Counted from the stretch's first letter, positions 22,025 through 33,835 are shown. The stretch: 64,000 nucleotides of DNA from Candidula unifasciata (GCA_905116865.2 CAJHNH020002090.1:208501-272500), one strand, 5' to 3'. Notes: generated by a model from the letters alone, not told the origin. Translations and numbers: made by a program.

Positions 22025-22655
22025 AAGTTTGAGAACACTCCAAGATGTGGAGTCGTACACCTATTTAGGCAGTAATGTAGATAAAGATGGAGGAACTGAT
22101 AAAGATATTAAAATTAGAATACAAAAGGCAAGAGGGGCTTTCATAGCACTAGGGAATTTGTGGAGGTCAAAAGAAATTAAAAGAAATACTAAACTAAAAA
22201 TTTTTAATTCTAATGTCAAATCAGTGCTATTGTATGGGGCGGAAACATGGAGAACAACCAAGGCAATTACTAATAAATTACAGACATTCATTAACTGAAT
22301 AGAGGGAATAAAATGGTATGATAGAATAACTAATATAGAACTTTGGGAGAGAACTAAACAGGCTCCAGTGGATCAGGAGGTGAGGAAAAGACGCTGGCGT
22401 TGGATAGGGCACACACTGAGAAAACAGGAGAACAGCATAACTAGAATGTCTTTGCATTGGAACCCACAGGGGCATAGGAATAAAGGAAGGCCAAAACACA
22501 CATGGAGAAGAGAGCTGGAGAATGAGGTTAAAAAGATTGGGAGGACATGGGGAGAGCTCCATGCAATGGCGAAGGATAGAACGACTTGGCGTAAGTTGGT
22601 TGAGGGCCTATGCTCCATTGGGGGATAGAAAGGCAGAAGAAGAAGAAGAAGAAAG
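22025..22655 (+). mobile_element. LINE-G copy 2: 3' end with GAA-type tail
   Basis: This encodes the C-terminal part of the LINE-G polyprotein: LQDVESYTYLGSNVDKDG, SVLLYGAETWRTTKAITN, RRWRWIGHTLRKQ and NPQGHRNKGRPKHTWRREL, ending WRKLVEGLCSIGG at 22625. The last line of the element is GGCAGAAGAAGAAGAAGAAG, its 3' tail. There is one stop between the two frames near 22299. It is 5'-truncated and serves as the reference for the insertions in copy 1. It is younger than copy 1, judged by its intact frames. Confidence 0.85.
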
Positions 22656-23729
22656 TTTGAAAAATATTTTCACTAAAGCAGCACTGATTTCATGCAACTA
22701 TGAATAAATGGACAGCTTCAAGAGTAAATTAAGCAAATACTGCTTTGACAAACATTGCAAAATAAAAGAAGTGTACATACTTATCCAGTAAACTGAATTA
22801 AAGAAAGATCAGAAAGGAACATTCTAAGATGTGTCTACAGTCTGCTGGTGTAGCAAATTAACAAGAAAAAGTGCTTAATGCATCTGTTCACCATTCACGT
22901 AGTCTAGGGTTCAATTCTTTTTTGAGGTAAAATAGCCATCTTAATATGCATAATCAAATACGGGCACACTCCAGCTTACAATGATTTTTATTATAATATT
23001 AATTAATGTAAATTTTCAATTGCTACCACATCACAGCTATCTTCTTCTGGTCTCTCTCCTTGCTGATGGTTTTCAGATGAGACGACCACAGGCCTCTGTA
23101 AAGTCTGTGGTGTGACATAAATTTTCGACTGTTCCATACAGCTGGAATGTCAACTGCATGTAGAGAGCATGTCTGTAGCACATGTTCAGTAATGGCTGTC
23201 TAATTGGGAAAAGTTCTGAATTCCCAGTCTTGAATTTCTTGTACATATAACTGCAGAGAACCCCCCTATAAGGTTTTTGTGTCACAATTACAACAAATTA
23301 ATGGCAAAACATCAAGTTACAATCAGATGTCATTGCAGTTACATGCAACACTGAGAAAAATATGATGAAACACAAACAACAAATTCTATACCTCACAAAA
23401 ACATTCATTATAACACAGGTATCAGTACAAAATTTCCAGTAAACCAGCAGAAGATTTAACTGTCTTGTCTACAAGGTGATACCCAAGAATATAGATCTGG
23501 ATTCACGTTCACCCTAATGTCACTTTTGACACACAGAGGACACCTTTGTCAACCAAGGCAAATCTAAAAAGAACTATTTTTTTGGGCCAACACTATGCTA
23601 CCAGTGTCAAACATAAACCAAATGAGAGCAAAATCATAACAGACATGATGTCTTAGAAGAGCTGCCAGAGCAACAAGAAGAGATGAAATTCAGAAAAAAA
23701 GAAAAGAAATAAAAATTAGAAGACTATGA
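22656..23729. other. AT-rich non-coding sequence
   Basis: No protein motif, tandem repeat or recognised element seen on either strand. Confidence 0.5.
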
Positions 23730-23960
23730 ACTGTTCATCAAAGAGCAACAGATGAAATGGTCTGACCATGTGATATGAATGCCTCAGGAAAAAATACAAA
23801 GCATTGAGAAGACCAAGCAAATGAGGGTATCAAGAACAATCTCACTCAAAGAAATAAAGATAAAATAAAGACCTCAGAAAGAGTATACAGGAGGTCCCTA
23901 CATCTTCCCCCAACACCTCGATGGGGTAACTGGAGAAAGAGAAGAAGAAGGAGATACTTG
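23730..23960 (+). mobile_element. LINE-L: possible C-terminal LINE relic
   Basis: Translation shows QQMKWSDHVI, a stop, MPQEK and later an AGAAGAAGAAGG-rich end. This resembles the RW-GHV-RM region followed by a GAA tail found at the 3' end of several LINE families. The match is short and interrupted, so the call is tentative. Confidence 0.35.
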
Positions 23961-24082
23961 TTGGCACTCAATGAAAGAGTGAACAGAATCAATTTGGCCA
24001 TTTTTTTCACCCAAGATAAATTGTAACTGCTGGTGAAACTGTAAGCTATTACTGCCATCTTATAGCAAGACTATAACACAAC

Positions 24083-24366
24083 ACTGCTCTAATGAAAATC
24101 ATGTGGCAATCCATTCACATTAAATCCATATCATCAACATCAAGTAGCAATCCCTTTATAGAACATTGCTCTCATCAACATTATAAAGCCATCGTTTCAC
24201 AGAAAAATGCTCTCATCAACATCATATAGCAATCCATTCACAGAACAATGCTCTCATCAACATCATATAGCAATCCCTTCACAGAACATTGCTCTCATTA
24301 ACATGTGGCAGGCCTTTACATTGCTCTCATTAATATTTCTAGATTTGCAGAATATAGCTCTCATAC
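24083..24366 (-). repeat. tandem array of a ~41-bp unit derived from the LINE-K tail
   Basis: About seven degenerate head-to-tail copies of a unit reading, on the plus strand, GCTCTCATCAACATCATATAG then CAATCCCTTCACAGAACA. The reverse complement matches the LINE-K 3' tail near 48040-48080 (GATGAGAGCGATGTTCTGCAA, then AGGACCTGCTACATGAGG). The two best copies are at about 24209-24249 and 24250-24290. Divergence is greater at both ends. Confidence 0.8.
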
Positions 24367-25019
24367 TGTCCCATCAGAAAGATTCTTGATTCTTTGCCAA
24401 TCCTTTTGTCTCTTGCAATGTCATGCTCAAGGTGTATTCACTGTCATTTATCAACCATTTTTCCATGTGCCTATAATGCTTTTTCCTTTCTGCATTAACA
24501 TGACCACTCTCCCCTGATTTCCCGTTAGCTGTTCTCAGTGTTGTAGATTAGAGAGCCATAGAATATTTTGACATTTGCAAATACTTTATTGTTAGCTGTG
24601 ATGGTTTTGTTGAAGGGTAGTTTTGTCCCGTAGGCTTTATTTTGTATTTTTAAGTTCCGGAACATTTTTTAATCATCACTGTGACTTTTGACAAACAGGA
24701 TAAACTCACTGAACCCCTTGAAAGCAGAACCATGTCACTTTGCAAATACAATTTCTAAATGTGAATTTCCTGATGGATCAAAATTGATAAAGGTCTCATC
24801 ATTTATGTTTCTCGTAACATTTTTTGCATTTCACATCACATAATATTAGATTAGTTTATTTCTCCCTATAACAGGCCAAAAAATATTCTCAAAAGTATAT
24901 GTCTGACTGATGTAATCAGTTTAATATTTCTTGGATTTCATCCATTGTTTGCAAGGGATCAGTATCCTCAGTATCCTTTGCACTTTACCCATTTCTTTCT
25001 CTGACTGTTAAGAAAATTA
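24367..25019. other. AT-rich non-coding sequence
   Basis: Nothing recognisable beyond AT-rich sequence. Confidence 0.45.
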
Positions 25020-25320
25020 CAGATCTGATCCAGAATCCATTCAAAGAAGCTCAAAGAGCAGTGATTCAGTTTCTTTTATTTGAAGGATGTCAACCAGTGA
25101 ACATAGCAACAGAGTGGGTATGAAGGATTTAACAAGGACGTGAGTTCATGACAAATCCTCAACAGCAAGGTCAAGTGTGAAAGAATTTGATGTGTCAATT
25201 AGGACAGTGCAAAAGGTTGTTCATATAAAACTGCAATATTGAAAAGTGTGTTCACAGTACCACAGATGCTGGCCAAACACCAAAAGAAGCAAAAGAAGGG
25301 ATGCATGGTTCAGTTAGCAA
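25020..25320 (+). mobile_element. mariner-like transposase relic (DNA-binding region)
   Basis: One frame reads RAVIQFLLFEGCQPVNIA, and a shifted frame reads SSVKEFDVSIRTVQKVVH, then KLQY and KVCSQYHRCWP. This resembles the paired helix-turn-helix of mariner transposases, whose second helix is followed by a K(V/I)xARWVPRxL-type word. Stops and frameshifts are frequent, and no catalytic domain or terminal repeats were found. It is an old fragment, independent of the element at 26697. Confidence 0.4.
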
Positions 25321-25323
25321 CCT

Positions 25324-25363
<40 letters not shown>
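25324..25363. repeat. (AATC)n microsatellite
   Basis: Ten perfect tetranucleotide units, followed by a CT-rich run to about 25387. Confidence 0.97.
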
Positions 25364-25364
<1 letters not shown>

Positions 25365-25389
25365 CTCTCTCCCTCTCTCTCTCTCTCCG

Positions 25390-26694
25390 TGCCCCCTAGA
25401 ACCGGTTATAAATTAACGCTTCTTATTATTGGTTACTGTATATATTTTCCAGTGGTATCCTGTAGGTTAGTGAATAAAAGGAGGTGCTTCAAAGAGGTTA
25501 TAATAGTGTGCAAAAACTCTAATCTGGGATTAGTAAGTAGAAATAAGACAATTAACAGTCCTCCACTAAAATACTATTATATTTGTCTATTGACATATAA
25601 ACATGTATCCTGATACAAACCAGGGTTCCTTGTCTACATTTGCTATTAACTCTTTCTGGCAAACGCATCATGCACTGATTGGTTACAACCCAGCGGCCAA
25701 GTCGACGCGTAACAAATGAAGGTTTTTAATTTACCGCTGACCGGTAGTAAAACTCAGACCGCTCAATTTCAACTTCCTTTTGAGTTCTTTGTGTCTGATA
25801 TCAGGCATACTGATTTATAAACGTGGTTTAAAAGCTGAAAATATAGTATTTTTGCAAGGTTTACAGAGTTACTAAGTGTTTGTTTGAAAACAATATGGCC
25901 ACCGAGCAGTGTTCTACATGCATGCCAACACGATTTACGGCTTTAGAAGCCTCAAATTTAAATAAAGCACATGTTTATTAGATTTATCTGAAGTTAGATA
26001 AAGTTGCAATGTAGACTTGTTTCAGTCATTTACAGTCTAGCTTTGATGAGGGATAGGTCTAATATGTACCTCACATTAAGGGTACAGCGATAGAAAGTCA
26101 GCTGACACAAATAGAATAAATACTAGTGAAAAGGTGATTTTCTTCAGTGTCAGTTAGTTCAAGTGCAATTCCTCCTATTATTTAGGAACATAACTACAAA
26201 ATTACAGGCAAATTGAGTGTTATATAAACATTTAGCAAAAATATGTATGCAACAAAAAACTGTATAATTTCCAAATGTAACATAATGGCATCACATGAAA
26301 ATAATATAAGCTCTCACGCACAAACGTTGGAGTTCATACTAGAGACAACATTGCAGATATAGATAATCTATTTCAAACGAACAAAAAAGAGGAGGAAAAA
26401 ATATAAGCTCTGATTTCACAGAATGCACTGTTTATATTCAGCAGCATTTAGCAGTGGATCTGTAACAGTTAACAAAGTGAAATTGTCATGTCCATGACAG
26501 AGTAACAAAATAAACATACAGTGTGCTCCTGACAGACTCACATAATGAATCGAAAGTTTAATTTTATGATACATTTCCACTATTTACTTTAAAATGAAAA
26601 TTAAATTCTAAACTAAAAGATAACACAAAAAGTCATAAACATTTTTAATTAACAAAATGGACCACAAATAAATAAGTACAAGCACTGGCAAACA
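25390..26694. other. AT-rich non-coding sequence
   Basis: No recognisable coding sequence. The next identifiable feature is the mariner left terminal repeat. Confidence 0.45.
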
Positions 26695-26696
26695 TA

Positions 26697-27506
26697 CAAG
26701 GTCCGACAATTAAATAATGAGATTGATTTTATTAAGGCCAAGACAAAAACGCGTCTATGAAGCAAATAATGGAATCTAAAGAGACAACACTTATCTATGA
26801 TCTGGCAACTTTTCATCGCCACTCGATAAGCAGACAACAAACTAACCACCATTTTGTTGACCTAGTCAGAGATGCATTGTTACGTAATCAGCACGGAGCA
26901 AAAAGCTAACATTAAATGCTTTTTTAAAACTCAGAAAAAGCGCCATTAAGATGGTTGAATTGATGAAACAAGTTTATGGGGTAAATTGTTTATGTTGTGC
27001 ACAAATATTTAGGTGGTTTTCACGATTCAAAAGTGGTGTGGAAATGATTACTTACGCACCTCAACATGGGCGCCAAATTTATGTTCCTAATGATGAACTA
27101 GTTGCAAAAGTTAAAGAACAGATGCAAAAAGTTCATTGTTTTACTGTGAGGATGATGGCAGATGACTCTAAGAGTTTTTGGCCCAAAAACAAGTGTGTGT
27201 TTTCAGCCTTCCACCATATTCCTCAGATTCGTCTCCCTGTGATTATTTTCTATTCCCAGAATTAAAGTTACAATTGAAAGGACGCTTCTTTATTAATATT
27301 GATGACATCCAAAGGGCCGTAACAGCGACTTTAAGGGCCACAACAACATAAGAGCTACAGAGGCCATTCCAGTGTTTGTTAGATTGTGCCACTTGCTGTA
27401 TCAATTCACAAGGGGCTTATTTTGAATCGAATACAGGTAATATCTTCAACTGTTGATTATTTTAATTTTTATAAAATTAGTCTCATTACTTAATTGTCAG
27501 ACCTTG
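26697..27506 (+). mobile_element. internally deleted mariner element with terminal inverted repeats
   Basis: The ends are inverted repeats. The left begins CAAGGTCCGACAATTAAATA at 26697. The right, read inwards from 27506, begins CAAGGTCTGACAATTAAGTA. They agree over about 36 bases with four transitions. TA flanks both ends (26695-26696, 27507-27508). Inside are the transposase N-terminus (STEQKANIKC near 26889, then MKQVYGVNCL and FRWFSRFKSGVEM in another frame) and the C-terminus (LKGRFFINIDDIQRAVTATL and CINSQGAYFESNTG near 27271-27440). The central catalytic domain is missing. At 810 bases it is shorter than the usual 1.3 kb mariner. Confidence 0.9.
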
Positions 27507-27509
27507 TAT

Positions 27510-28260
27510 AAACAGTTTATTAAAACTAAAGCTGAAGAATATGATGTAAGTATTAGTAGTTTTATCTACATATGTCCAAGAATTTAAAAACTGTATGCCA
27601 AAAAAAGAAATAAGGGCCAGTGCTCTGACTGTTCAGAGTATCATTTTGGCTTAATCTCTCCCTGTCTAGAGAAAATTGTGTCCTTTCCATACAGACCATC
27701 AAAATTGGTTAAGATCACATCATCTCAATATGCTGCAACCAAGTGTATGAGACTCGATCACATCATAAATGAAATAAGTATCCTTTGGGAGACTGCAAAG
27801 TTAACCAATGTTATGTAAGGAGGAGACAATACTGCTGCCTGGTAAAATGTTTGCTGGTTAGGAAAAGGAAGTAGGGTGAATATTTTATGTTGCATTTATT
27901 ATAATAACCATACGATATATAAACAAAAAGCAACTACTTAGCATACATTCAGAATGGTAAGGTAAGAAATATACAGCAAAATTATGGGCTTTAACAATAA
28001 AAAAACACCATGGCACCTCTTGCTGCACTAACATTTTTCACACATGAAATATGTCAATGTACCTGATGGAACAGTCTAAGTTGTGTGTTTGTGTGTGTGC
28101 AGATTACTATTTGAGACAGATGACTATTTTTACATGTGCATGCGCATGTGTGTGTGTGTGTGTGTTTGTGTGTGTATGAAAAAATAGTCATCTGCCCCAA
28201 CATGGGACACACTTTTTGTATCATTAGGTTTAGATGACAGATCAACATTATAGCAAAAAG
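27510..28260. other. non-coding sequence with (GT)n runs
   Basis: AT-rich sequence ending in short (GT)n/(CA)n stretches around 28080-28175. No gene recognised. Confidence 0.5.
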
Positions 28261-28261
28261 G

Positions 28262-28622
28262 TAGAAACCCACAAGTGCTCCGTTCTAACTCTGACTGAAG
28301 CCTGAGTCTGAAGAATCTCAGCTCAGTGCATGAACTCTGTAGCACCGGCGAGGATCCTGAACTACTTTGGGTAGATTTTCAATTCCAAATTTTGCCCGGG
28401 CAGTGCTGTCAGGCTACTCTTTTTCAGATTTCCAACTGCCAAGGGATTTTTTACGTGCGCAACAATACACACTGGTGTCCGGTCTTACTGCCCACAGACC
28501 AGAGGAAATTACTAGAAGTCCACATGAAAAAATCCCAGCATTCATTGGGGCTTGAACCCAGGACCTCCAGCACTTGAGGCAGATGCTATGCCTCGAGACC
28601 AAGCAGTATCCGTTTGTACTAC
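28262..28622 (-). mobile_element. SINE-4 (tRNA-derived)
   Basis: On the minus strand the head contains TGGTCTCGAGGC (A-box-like) and, 41 bases on, GGGTTCAAGCCCC, a perfect B box. The body follows, with GCGCACGTAAAAAATCCC, GGCAGTTGG and CTGCCCGGGCAAAATTTGG. This spacing of the two boxes fits a tRNA-derived SINE promoter. The head does not fold into a proper tRNA acceptor stem. The element end is approximate. Confidence 0.6.
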
Positions 28623-28625
28623 TGT

Positions 28626-28800
28626 GTATTATTTTTAAGCCCAACCCTGGCTGTCATCAGGGGCCCTTAACATAACCTACAGCTTAAATGGGATTACTGG
28701 GATATGCGCTCGGTAAATTCAGATCCGAATGGTGGTACTTTGTATCATCAAGTGTTTGTTGCTTGTCATGGGGTGCCTGGTGGAGTTGAATACCACTCAC
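28626..28800 (-). mobile_element. SINE-5 copy 1
   Basis: This shares an ordered series of blocks with 33488-33677: TTTTTAAGCCC/TTTTAAAAGCCC, ATCAGGGGCCC, TTTCCAGGG/TTACTGGG, GAATGGTGGCACTTTGT and TTGTTGCT. The T-run is at the left, so the A-tail and therefore the 3' end of the element point left. No reading frame. Confidence 0.65.
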
Positions 28801-29949
28801 TCTGTGTGTGTGTGTGTGTGTGTGTACACACACACAGAGGTAGAAGTGTTACTGCTTTCATCAGACTTACTACTTTCATCAGACTCCTGCAACGACTAGA
28901 CTGTTACATGTGGGTGTATGTAGCAATCAGTGATAGTGTTGTGACTTTATAGTTTTAGAAAACGCGTTAAGATTAGTGTCAGTCGGCAAGGCAAGTGATG
29001 ATAATGATGATGATGATGATGATGATGATGATTACTTTAGCTTATCTGTTCTCAACAGTTTATTTCTGTAAACTACTTTTTCCCTTTTTTTCTGTTAATG
29101 TTCCTTTTCAGACAGTCACTGTTTCTGAAGTCTCATTTAACCAAAAAGCTGTTGTGTTTTAATAAAAACATTCTGGTACAAAAAAAATAACTGTCATTAA
29201 GTGACATTATCCTCATCTAATCTGTCTATGTCTTCTCAATGCTGGTAAGAACAACTTCAAATAAGTGCTAATAGTTTTGTGAATGTAATTCTTATATCTA
29301 TATGTGTCAGTTTTATTTTCAGCATTTCACATATATAACAGAACTTTAGTACAAAGCTCACAATTTATTATTTAAGGCACACATTTAAAAGAAGATATCA
29401 GAGGAGAAAATAATTATTTCATTATTTAATGTCATGTTCTTCTTCTTCTTTAGTTCGCCTGACAATGTTGAATAATATTTAATAACTTAAGGGCTGATGA
29501 AATGCAAATAATGAAAGTTATACTACAATTTGCGCTTTCTTATACACACACACACATGTACGTGCGTGCTAACATATGGTGTGTACATACATGATGCACA
29601 TGCATACTCATGCACACACACACACATGCAATAGAAGATGCGAAGTGACAGAAATGTTTAAATACTAGGTCACAGTATTCTGAGGTAGAGTCATCAGCTT
29701 CCTTCATCATGACTCTTTCCAGATCAGTATGCAATAAGAAAGACACCTTATCAAATGGAAACTCTCATGGACTGATGAACTTTCAACTTGACACATTCTA
29801 TAAAAAGAGCTACTTTAAACCTCACATACTCTATGTTAGATCTACATTCATCTTGACACACTCTATGTCAGATCTACTTTTAACCTGGACAAACTACTTT
29901 CAACTTCTTATGTCTATACACTTCAGAATAGGATATGAAATTGAATGCA
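28801..29949. other. non-coding sequence with microsatellites and a LINE-D tail remnant
   Basis: It includes (GT)n at about 28803-28825. At 28980-29033, AGTCGGCAAGGCAAGTGATG runs into (GATGAT)n, the same ending as LINE-D tails at 45620 and 47440. It also includes short (CA)n runs near 29550 and 29615. No gene recognised. Confidence 0.55.
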
Positions 29950-30049
29950 TGAAATGTCAAGTTGACAGAAGGGGCAGCACCAGGTACTCAGGTCGTAAGT
30001 CCCTTGACCATTCTAACCACTCTACAGTCAAGGCAGCTGTGACTGACTG

Positions 30050-33000
30050 ATGAAGTGAACAACACGATAGATCTAGAGCAGACAACTTCTGTATAAAACC
30101 ACAAGCCTTAGGTGGATCTTCCAATGTGCTGAATGGCTGTGGCATTCACAATCAAAAGTCTGAAATGTTTAGTTAGCAGAAGGGGTTGTGACAGATGTAT
30201 TAACTCCTTCAGGACGTCTACTCCCTCTTTTCTATCAAGCAGACAACACCAGAATCACTGTTACTTCCTGCAATGAAAGAATTTTTTTCTATAAATTTTT
30301 TGCTTTAAAAAACAAAAGGAATCTTCACCTGGCAATGGAGAGCTTGGGAAAAATAGATTAGGAAATGGAGAGAGAAGAAGGCATATCAATAGGAGTGCAG
30401 GAGCATGGAGAGTCAAACTAGATTTGCTGTAGGGCCAAGCAGAGGGGGTCTGTTCTCGTGAGGCTGATTTATAATTTTGATTTTATCATGTTTCAGGAAT
30501 TGAATATAAATACGAGTTCCTCTGATATATCAGTTACACACATCCTGCTGGTGTGACAACATGCTCTTGACTTCAGAATGTGTCTTTCCTCAAACTAATT
30601 GTTTTCTATGTATTTTAAGTTATAGAGGAAAACATTGCTCCTGGGCTGTAACCTAAATCTAGGTCAACCAGAACAAAGCTTTTTAATTTCCCTGGACTGC
30701 AGTTGATATAAAACTCTCAGACTCTTGCCCAGAGGTAAAGTGTTAAGGTACAGATAAGCCTGATCAGGTAGACTTAGTGGCACCAGTGAAGTGGAAAGCT
30801 CAGACACAGTTACTAGAGGTTTTGCTTGTAGAACTGAAGTGTCAGATAATTATCTCCTAACCAGACCTTTAGCAGCAGATAACTGAGGCTAATTGTGATT
30901 ATCTACCCGAGATTACCCCATTTGAGTGCAGTAAAAGGTGTTAGCAGATGAACTTGGACCAAGCCTCAGAGCATTGGCAGGATGAAGATTGAAACAAAGA
31001 TGTGACTGAGCAGTGTTGGAGAAGATAGTGGCGGGTAAACTAAAAGAATTTTTGGAACAGAGAAAGCTCCTTCCAGGAGGTTTGGGAAGTTACCGGCCAG
31101 AAAAGGTTACATGGTCAAATGCAGCCACTTTTGCCTTTGACATCTTCAAAGGTTTCCAGAACAGACAGGGAACAGTGGTACTTGATTTAGAAGATGCTTA
31201 CAACAGAGTCAGATATAATTTCTTGATGGAGAAGGGAGTCTGTCCTTGGTTGGTGAACTGGATAGCAGCTGCTTTGTATACTTGTTGGGTAGCTCTCTGT
31301 CTGGGTTCATGGACTTTCTAACCATTTATTATAACCCCGAGACTACCACAGAGATCTGCAATTTCACCTGTGCTGTTCACTGTAATTATGAGCAGGATTG
31401 CGGAACTGTAAACACCTGGAGATGGTAGAATATTGACATTTGCAGATGATATTCTCACATATAGGCAGGGAAGAAATCGGAATCAAATAGCTCAAGAGTT
31501 ACAGGTGACAGTAGATAAGGTGATCGACTGGTGTACAGAGATGAGAGCTGTAATCAACCCAGAAAAGGCAACCGTCCTGTGGTGTTCTTTGGACAACAGG
31601 ATTGCTAGAGCGGATGTTCCCAGACTCAAAATAAATGGCAGGGACATCAAAAGACAGCAGACTGTGGTACCTGAGAATCACCTTTGACAGAAATTTGTCT
31701 TTCAAGGATCACATAGAGGGGATTGTGACAAGAGCTCAAAAAGGACTTAATGTACTGAAGATTATGGTAGCGTAAAAACATGGATGCTGTTCACACTTTA
31801 CCAGCACCTAATCATCTCAGTGATTAATTATGGACTGGGGTTACTGGCTGTCTCGAAGAGTCAGCTAGAGAAACTGGATCGCATACAGAATGAAGCTATG
31901 CAAGTGATCTTGGGATGTACAAGAGACACCCCAACTGTGTGCATGCGATACATCCTTTCATTGCTGACAACTGCAGATAGGCTAAAGGTGCTGAAAGCTA
32001 AGTCATATCTTAGAGTAGCTGTAGACAAAGAACACCCTCTGTATGAAGCTTTGGCTGCAGGTAAGGGTCAGAGGCTGAAAAGGGGGAAAATCGTGGATGG
32101 CTCAAGCAGAAGACACAATAGGTTAAGTATGCATGCTGGAGAACATTGGGCGAGGAGAGGAGTGGGTCAGAGTACCAGTGGAAAAGTCTGCAGAGTTATG
32201 ACCACATTGGGCCAGGAGTGCAGAGAGTGGCAAGCGGGTGCTACAGAGTTAGAAGTCCAACAGTTGATTCACGACAATTCACTCCCAGGTGATCTGATTA
32301 TCTATACAGATGGTTTGGTGTTAAGAGAAAAGAGAAGTGCTTGGGGGTTTGTAGCAAAAGCCAATGAAAAATCTGTAGTGCAAGACAGCCTAGCATATGA
32401 CACCACAACATCTAGCATGTGAATTGAGGTGGAGGCATAACTGCAGCTCTCCGGTGGCTAGAGAATATGATGCATACACATGTCATAATTGTAACAAACT
32501 CTAAAAGAGAAAGGTGAAGACAGGAATGCTTCGAACAGAGGGCAAGTTTCACTAGGACAGTAACAGGTAATGAGCATACTTTGGGTCTTTTCTCCAAGCT
32601 ATGCCGGCATGGTGGGTAATTAACAGGCAGGCAGATTGGCTAGATCTGCAACACTGGGTGGTAAATTGATTCATGACAAGGCAGATATGGTCAAGGCCCT
32701 TTGAGAACAATCAACAGAATCAGTAGATAAACAATATTATTATGGCCTGGAGAGAATGAGGCACCTAGGTGTAACCAGAGGGTCTGGGCGGCTAACTACG
32801 CTCAGAGAAAATGCAAGACATATAACCAGATTGTGACCCGTAACATCAGTATTGGAAGTCTGCGCTGGCTGCTGAAGATGAGGACGGAGCACATATAGGA
32901 ATGCCCCGAGTGCTGTGATATCAATTCGTGACTCAACTCTACTCAACTGGTACCATCAGGATTGGAACTCTGCGCTGGCTGCTGAAGATGAGGACAGAGC

Positions 33001-33060
33001 ACTTATGGGAATGTCCGGAGTGCTGTGATATCAATTCGTGACTCCACTCTACTCAACTCC
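30050..33060 (+). mobile_element. LINE-A copy 3: leader, RT, RNase H and doubled tail
   Basis: The leader at 30050-30550 resembles 14300-14850. The endonuclease is largely lost. RT is at 31013-31740 (LEKIVAGKLKEFLEQRKLLP, GGLGSYRPEK, VVLDLEDAYNRVRYNFLME, TFADDILTYRQGRN with an intact FADD box). The thumb and connection are at 31784-32270 (INYGLGLLAVSKSQLEKLD, LGCTRDTPTVCMRYIL). RNase H is at 32295 on ([20 protein letters not shown], with the usual serine of TDGS replaced by leucine; stop at 32420). The 3' end is a 110-bp tail present twice. Several frameshifts and stops; inactive. Confidence 0.87.
32841..33060 (+). repeat. tandem duplication of the LINE-A 3' tail (2 x 110 bp)
   Basis: Units 32841-32950 and 32951-33060 both run from TAxCATCAG through CTGCGCTGGCTGCTGAAGATG and GTGCTGTGATATCAATTCGTG to CTCTACTCAACT. 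The period is exactly 110 bases. Confidence 0.93.
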
Positions 33061-33289
33061 TACGGATACAAGTACAGCTACTTTCATTTTATTGTACCAG
33101 CCACTTTTGTTGTTTTCTTGATTTTCCAGGACTGTGTCTGGGATCAACATAGCTCAGATATTGGTCCAGTTCTCATGTAGGTGTGCAGTGTTGGGATGAA
33201 AACTTGACAACTGAGGCACTTGCTGTGATGAATACCTCACACTGGCCAACGCTCATGGGAAAGGTGAGCCAACGCTCAAGGAAAAGGTG

Positions 33290-33420
33290 AGACAGATATA
33301 CAATCAGACAGTTACTGGTACAATCAGAATTGGAACTCTTCACTTGCTGCTGAAGATGGTGATGGAGTGTTTAGGGGAGTGTCCCGAGTGGCTAGATGTC
33401 AAGTCTTAATTCAACATTCA
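33290..33420 (+). mobile_element. LINE-A tail fragment
   Basis: The words TGGTACAATCAGAATTGG and AACTCTTCACTTGCTGCTGA, then GGGGAGTGTCCCGAGTG, match the LINE-A 3' end. No coding part is attached. Immediately before it, GCCAACGCTCA(T/A)GG is repeated at about 33245 and 33270. Confidence 0.7.
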
Positions 33421-33424
33421 CTTT

Positions 33425-33835
33425 TGCTTTTGATGTTTATGAGGGGTTCTAAAATATTTAGGAGACGGTAGTCGAAGCAGCTGATCTCAAAACTTCGATC
33501 CTTTTTTTTTTTAAAAGCCCCCACTGTGGATGTAATCAGGGGCCCTGATACAACAACAGTTGAATAGGGTTTCCAGGGCTTGTGCCCCGGTGATCCTCAT
33601 CTGAATGGTGGCACTTTGTGTCACCAGGTGTTGGTTGCTCGTTGTACGGTCCTGGTGGGTTAAACAACATACATATAGCAGTTGATCTTGAGAATGCCTA
33701 CTATAGAGTCACATACAATATTTTGATGTCTGTGCTCACTGAGAAGAGGGTCTGTACCAAGCTGGTAAACAGAACAGCAGCTGTCCTGCCTTCATGTATT
33801 GTTGCATGGAAAAGGTATTGTTAGAAACTTCTGTG
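33425..33835 (+). mobile_element. LINE-A copy 5: RT fragment split by SINE-5
   Basis: TFAFDVYEGF is encoded just before the SINE. After it (33678-33820) come AVDLENAYYRVTYNILM and LVNRTAAVLPSC, the LINE-A RT palm start including its first catalytic aspartate. The two parts are continuous in the family order once the SINE is removed. The rest of the element is not attached. Confidence 0.75.
33488..33677 (-). mobile_element. SINE-5 copy 2 with 11-bp target duplication
   Basis: GCAGCTGATCT (33477-33487) and GCAGTTGATCT (33678-33688) flank this 190-bp insertion as a target duplication with one mismatch. The minus strand ends in a poly-A tract of about 12-13 bases. It shares its body with 28626-28800. 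It lies within LINE-A RT coding sequence. Confidence 0.8.

Noticed and set aside
24083..24366. CRISPR-like or satellite array of ~41 bp
   Set aside because: No spacers; the unit is explained by the LINE-K 3' tail.
29709..30050. Gene of 113 codons on the plus strand
   Set aside because: The frame runs into the LINE-A leader region and has no recognisable domain.
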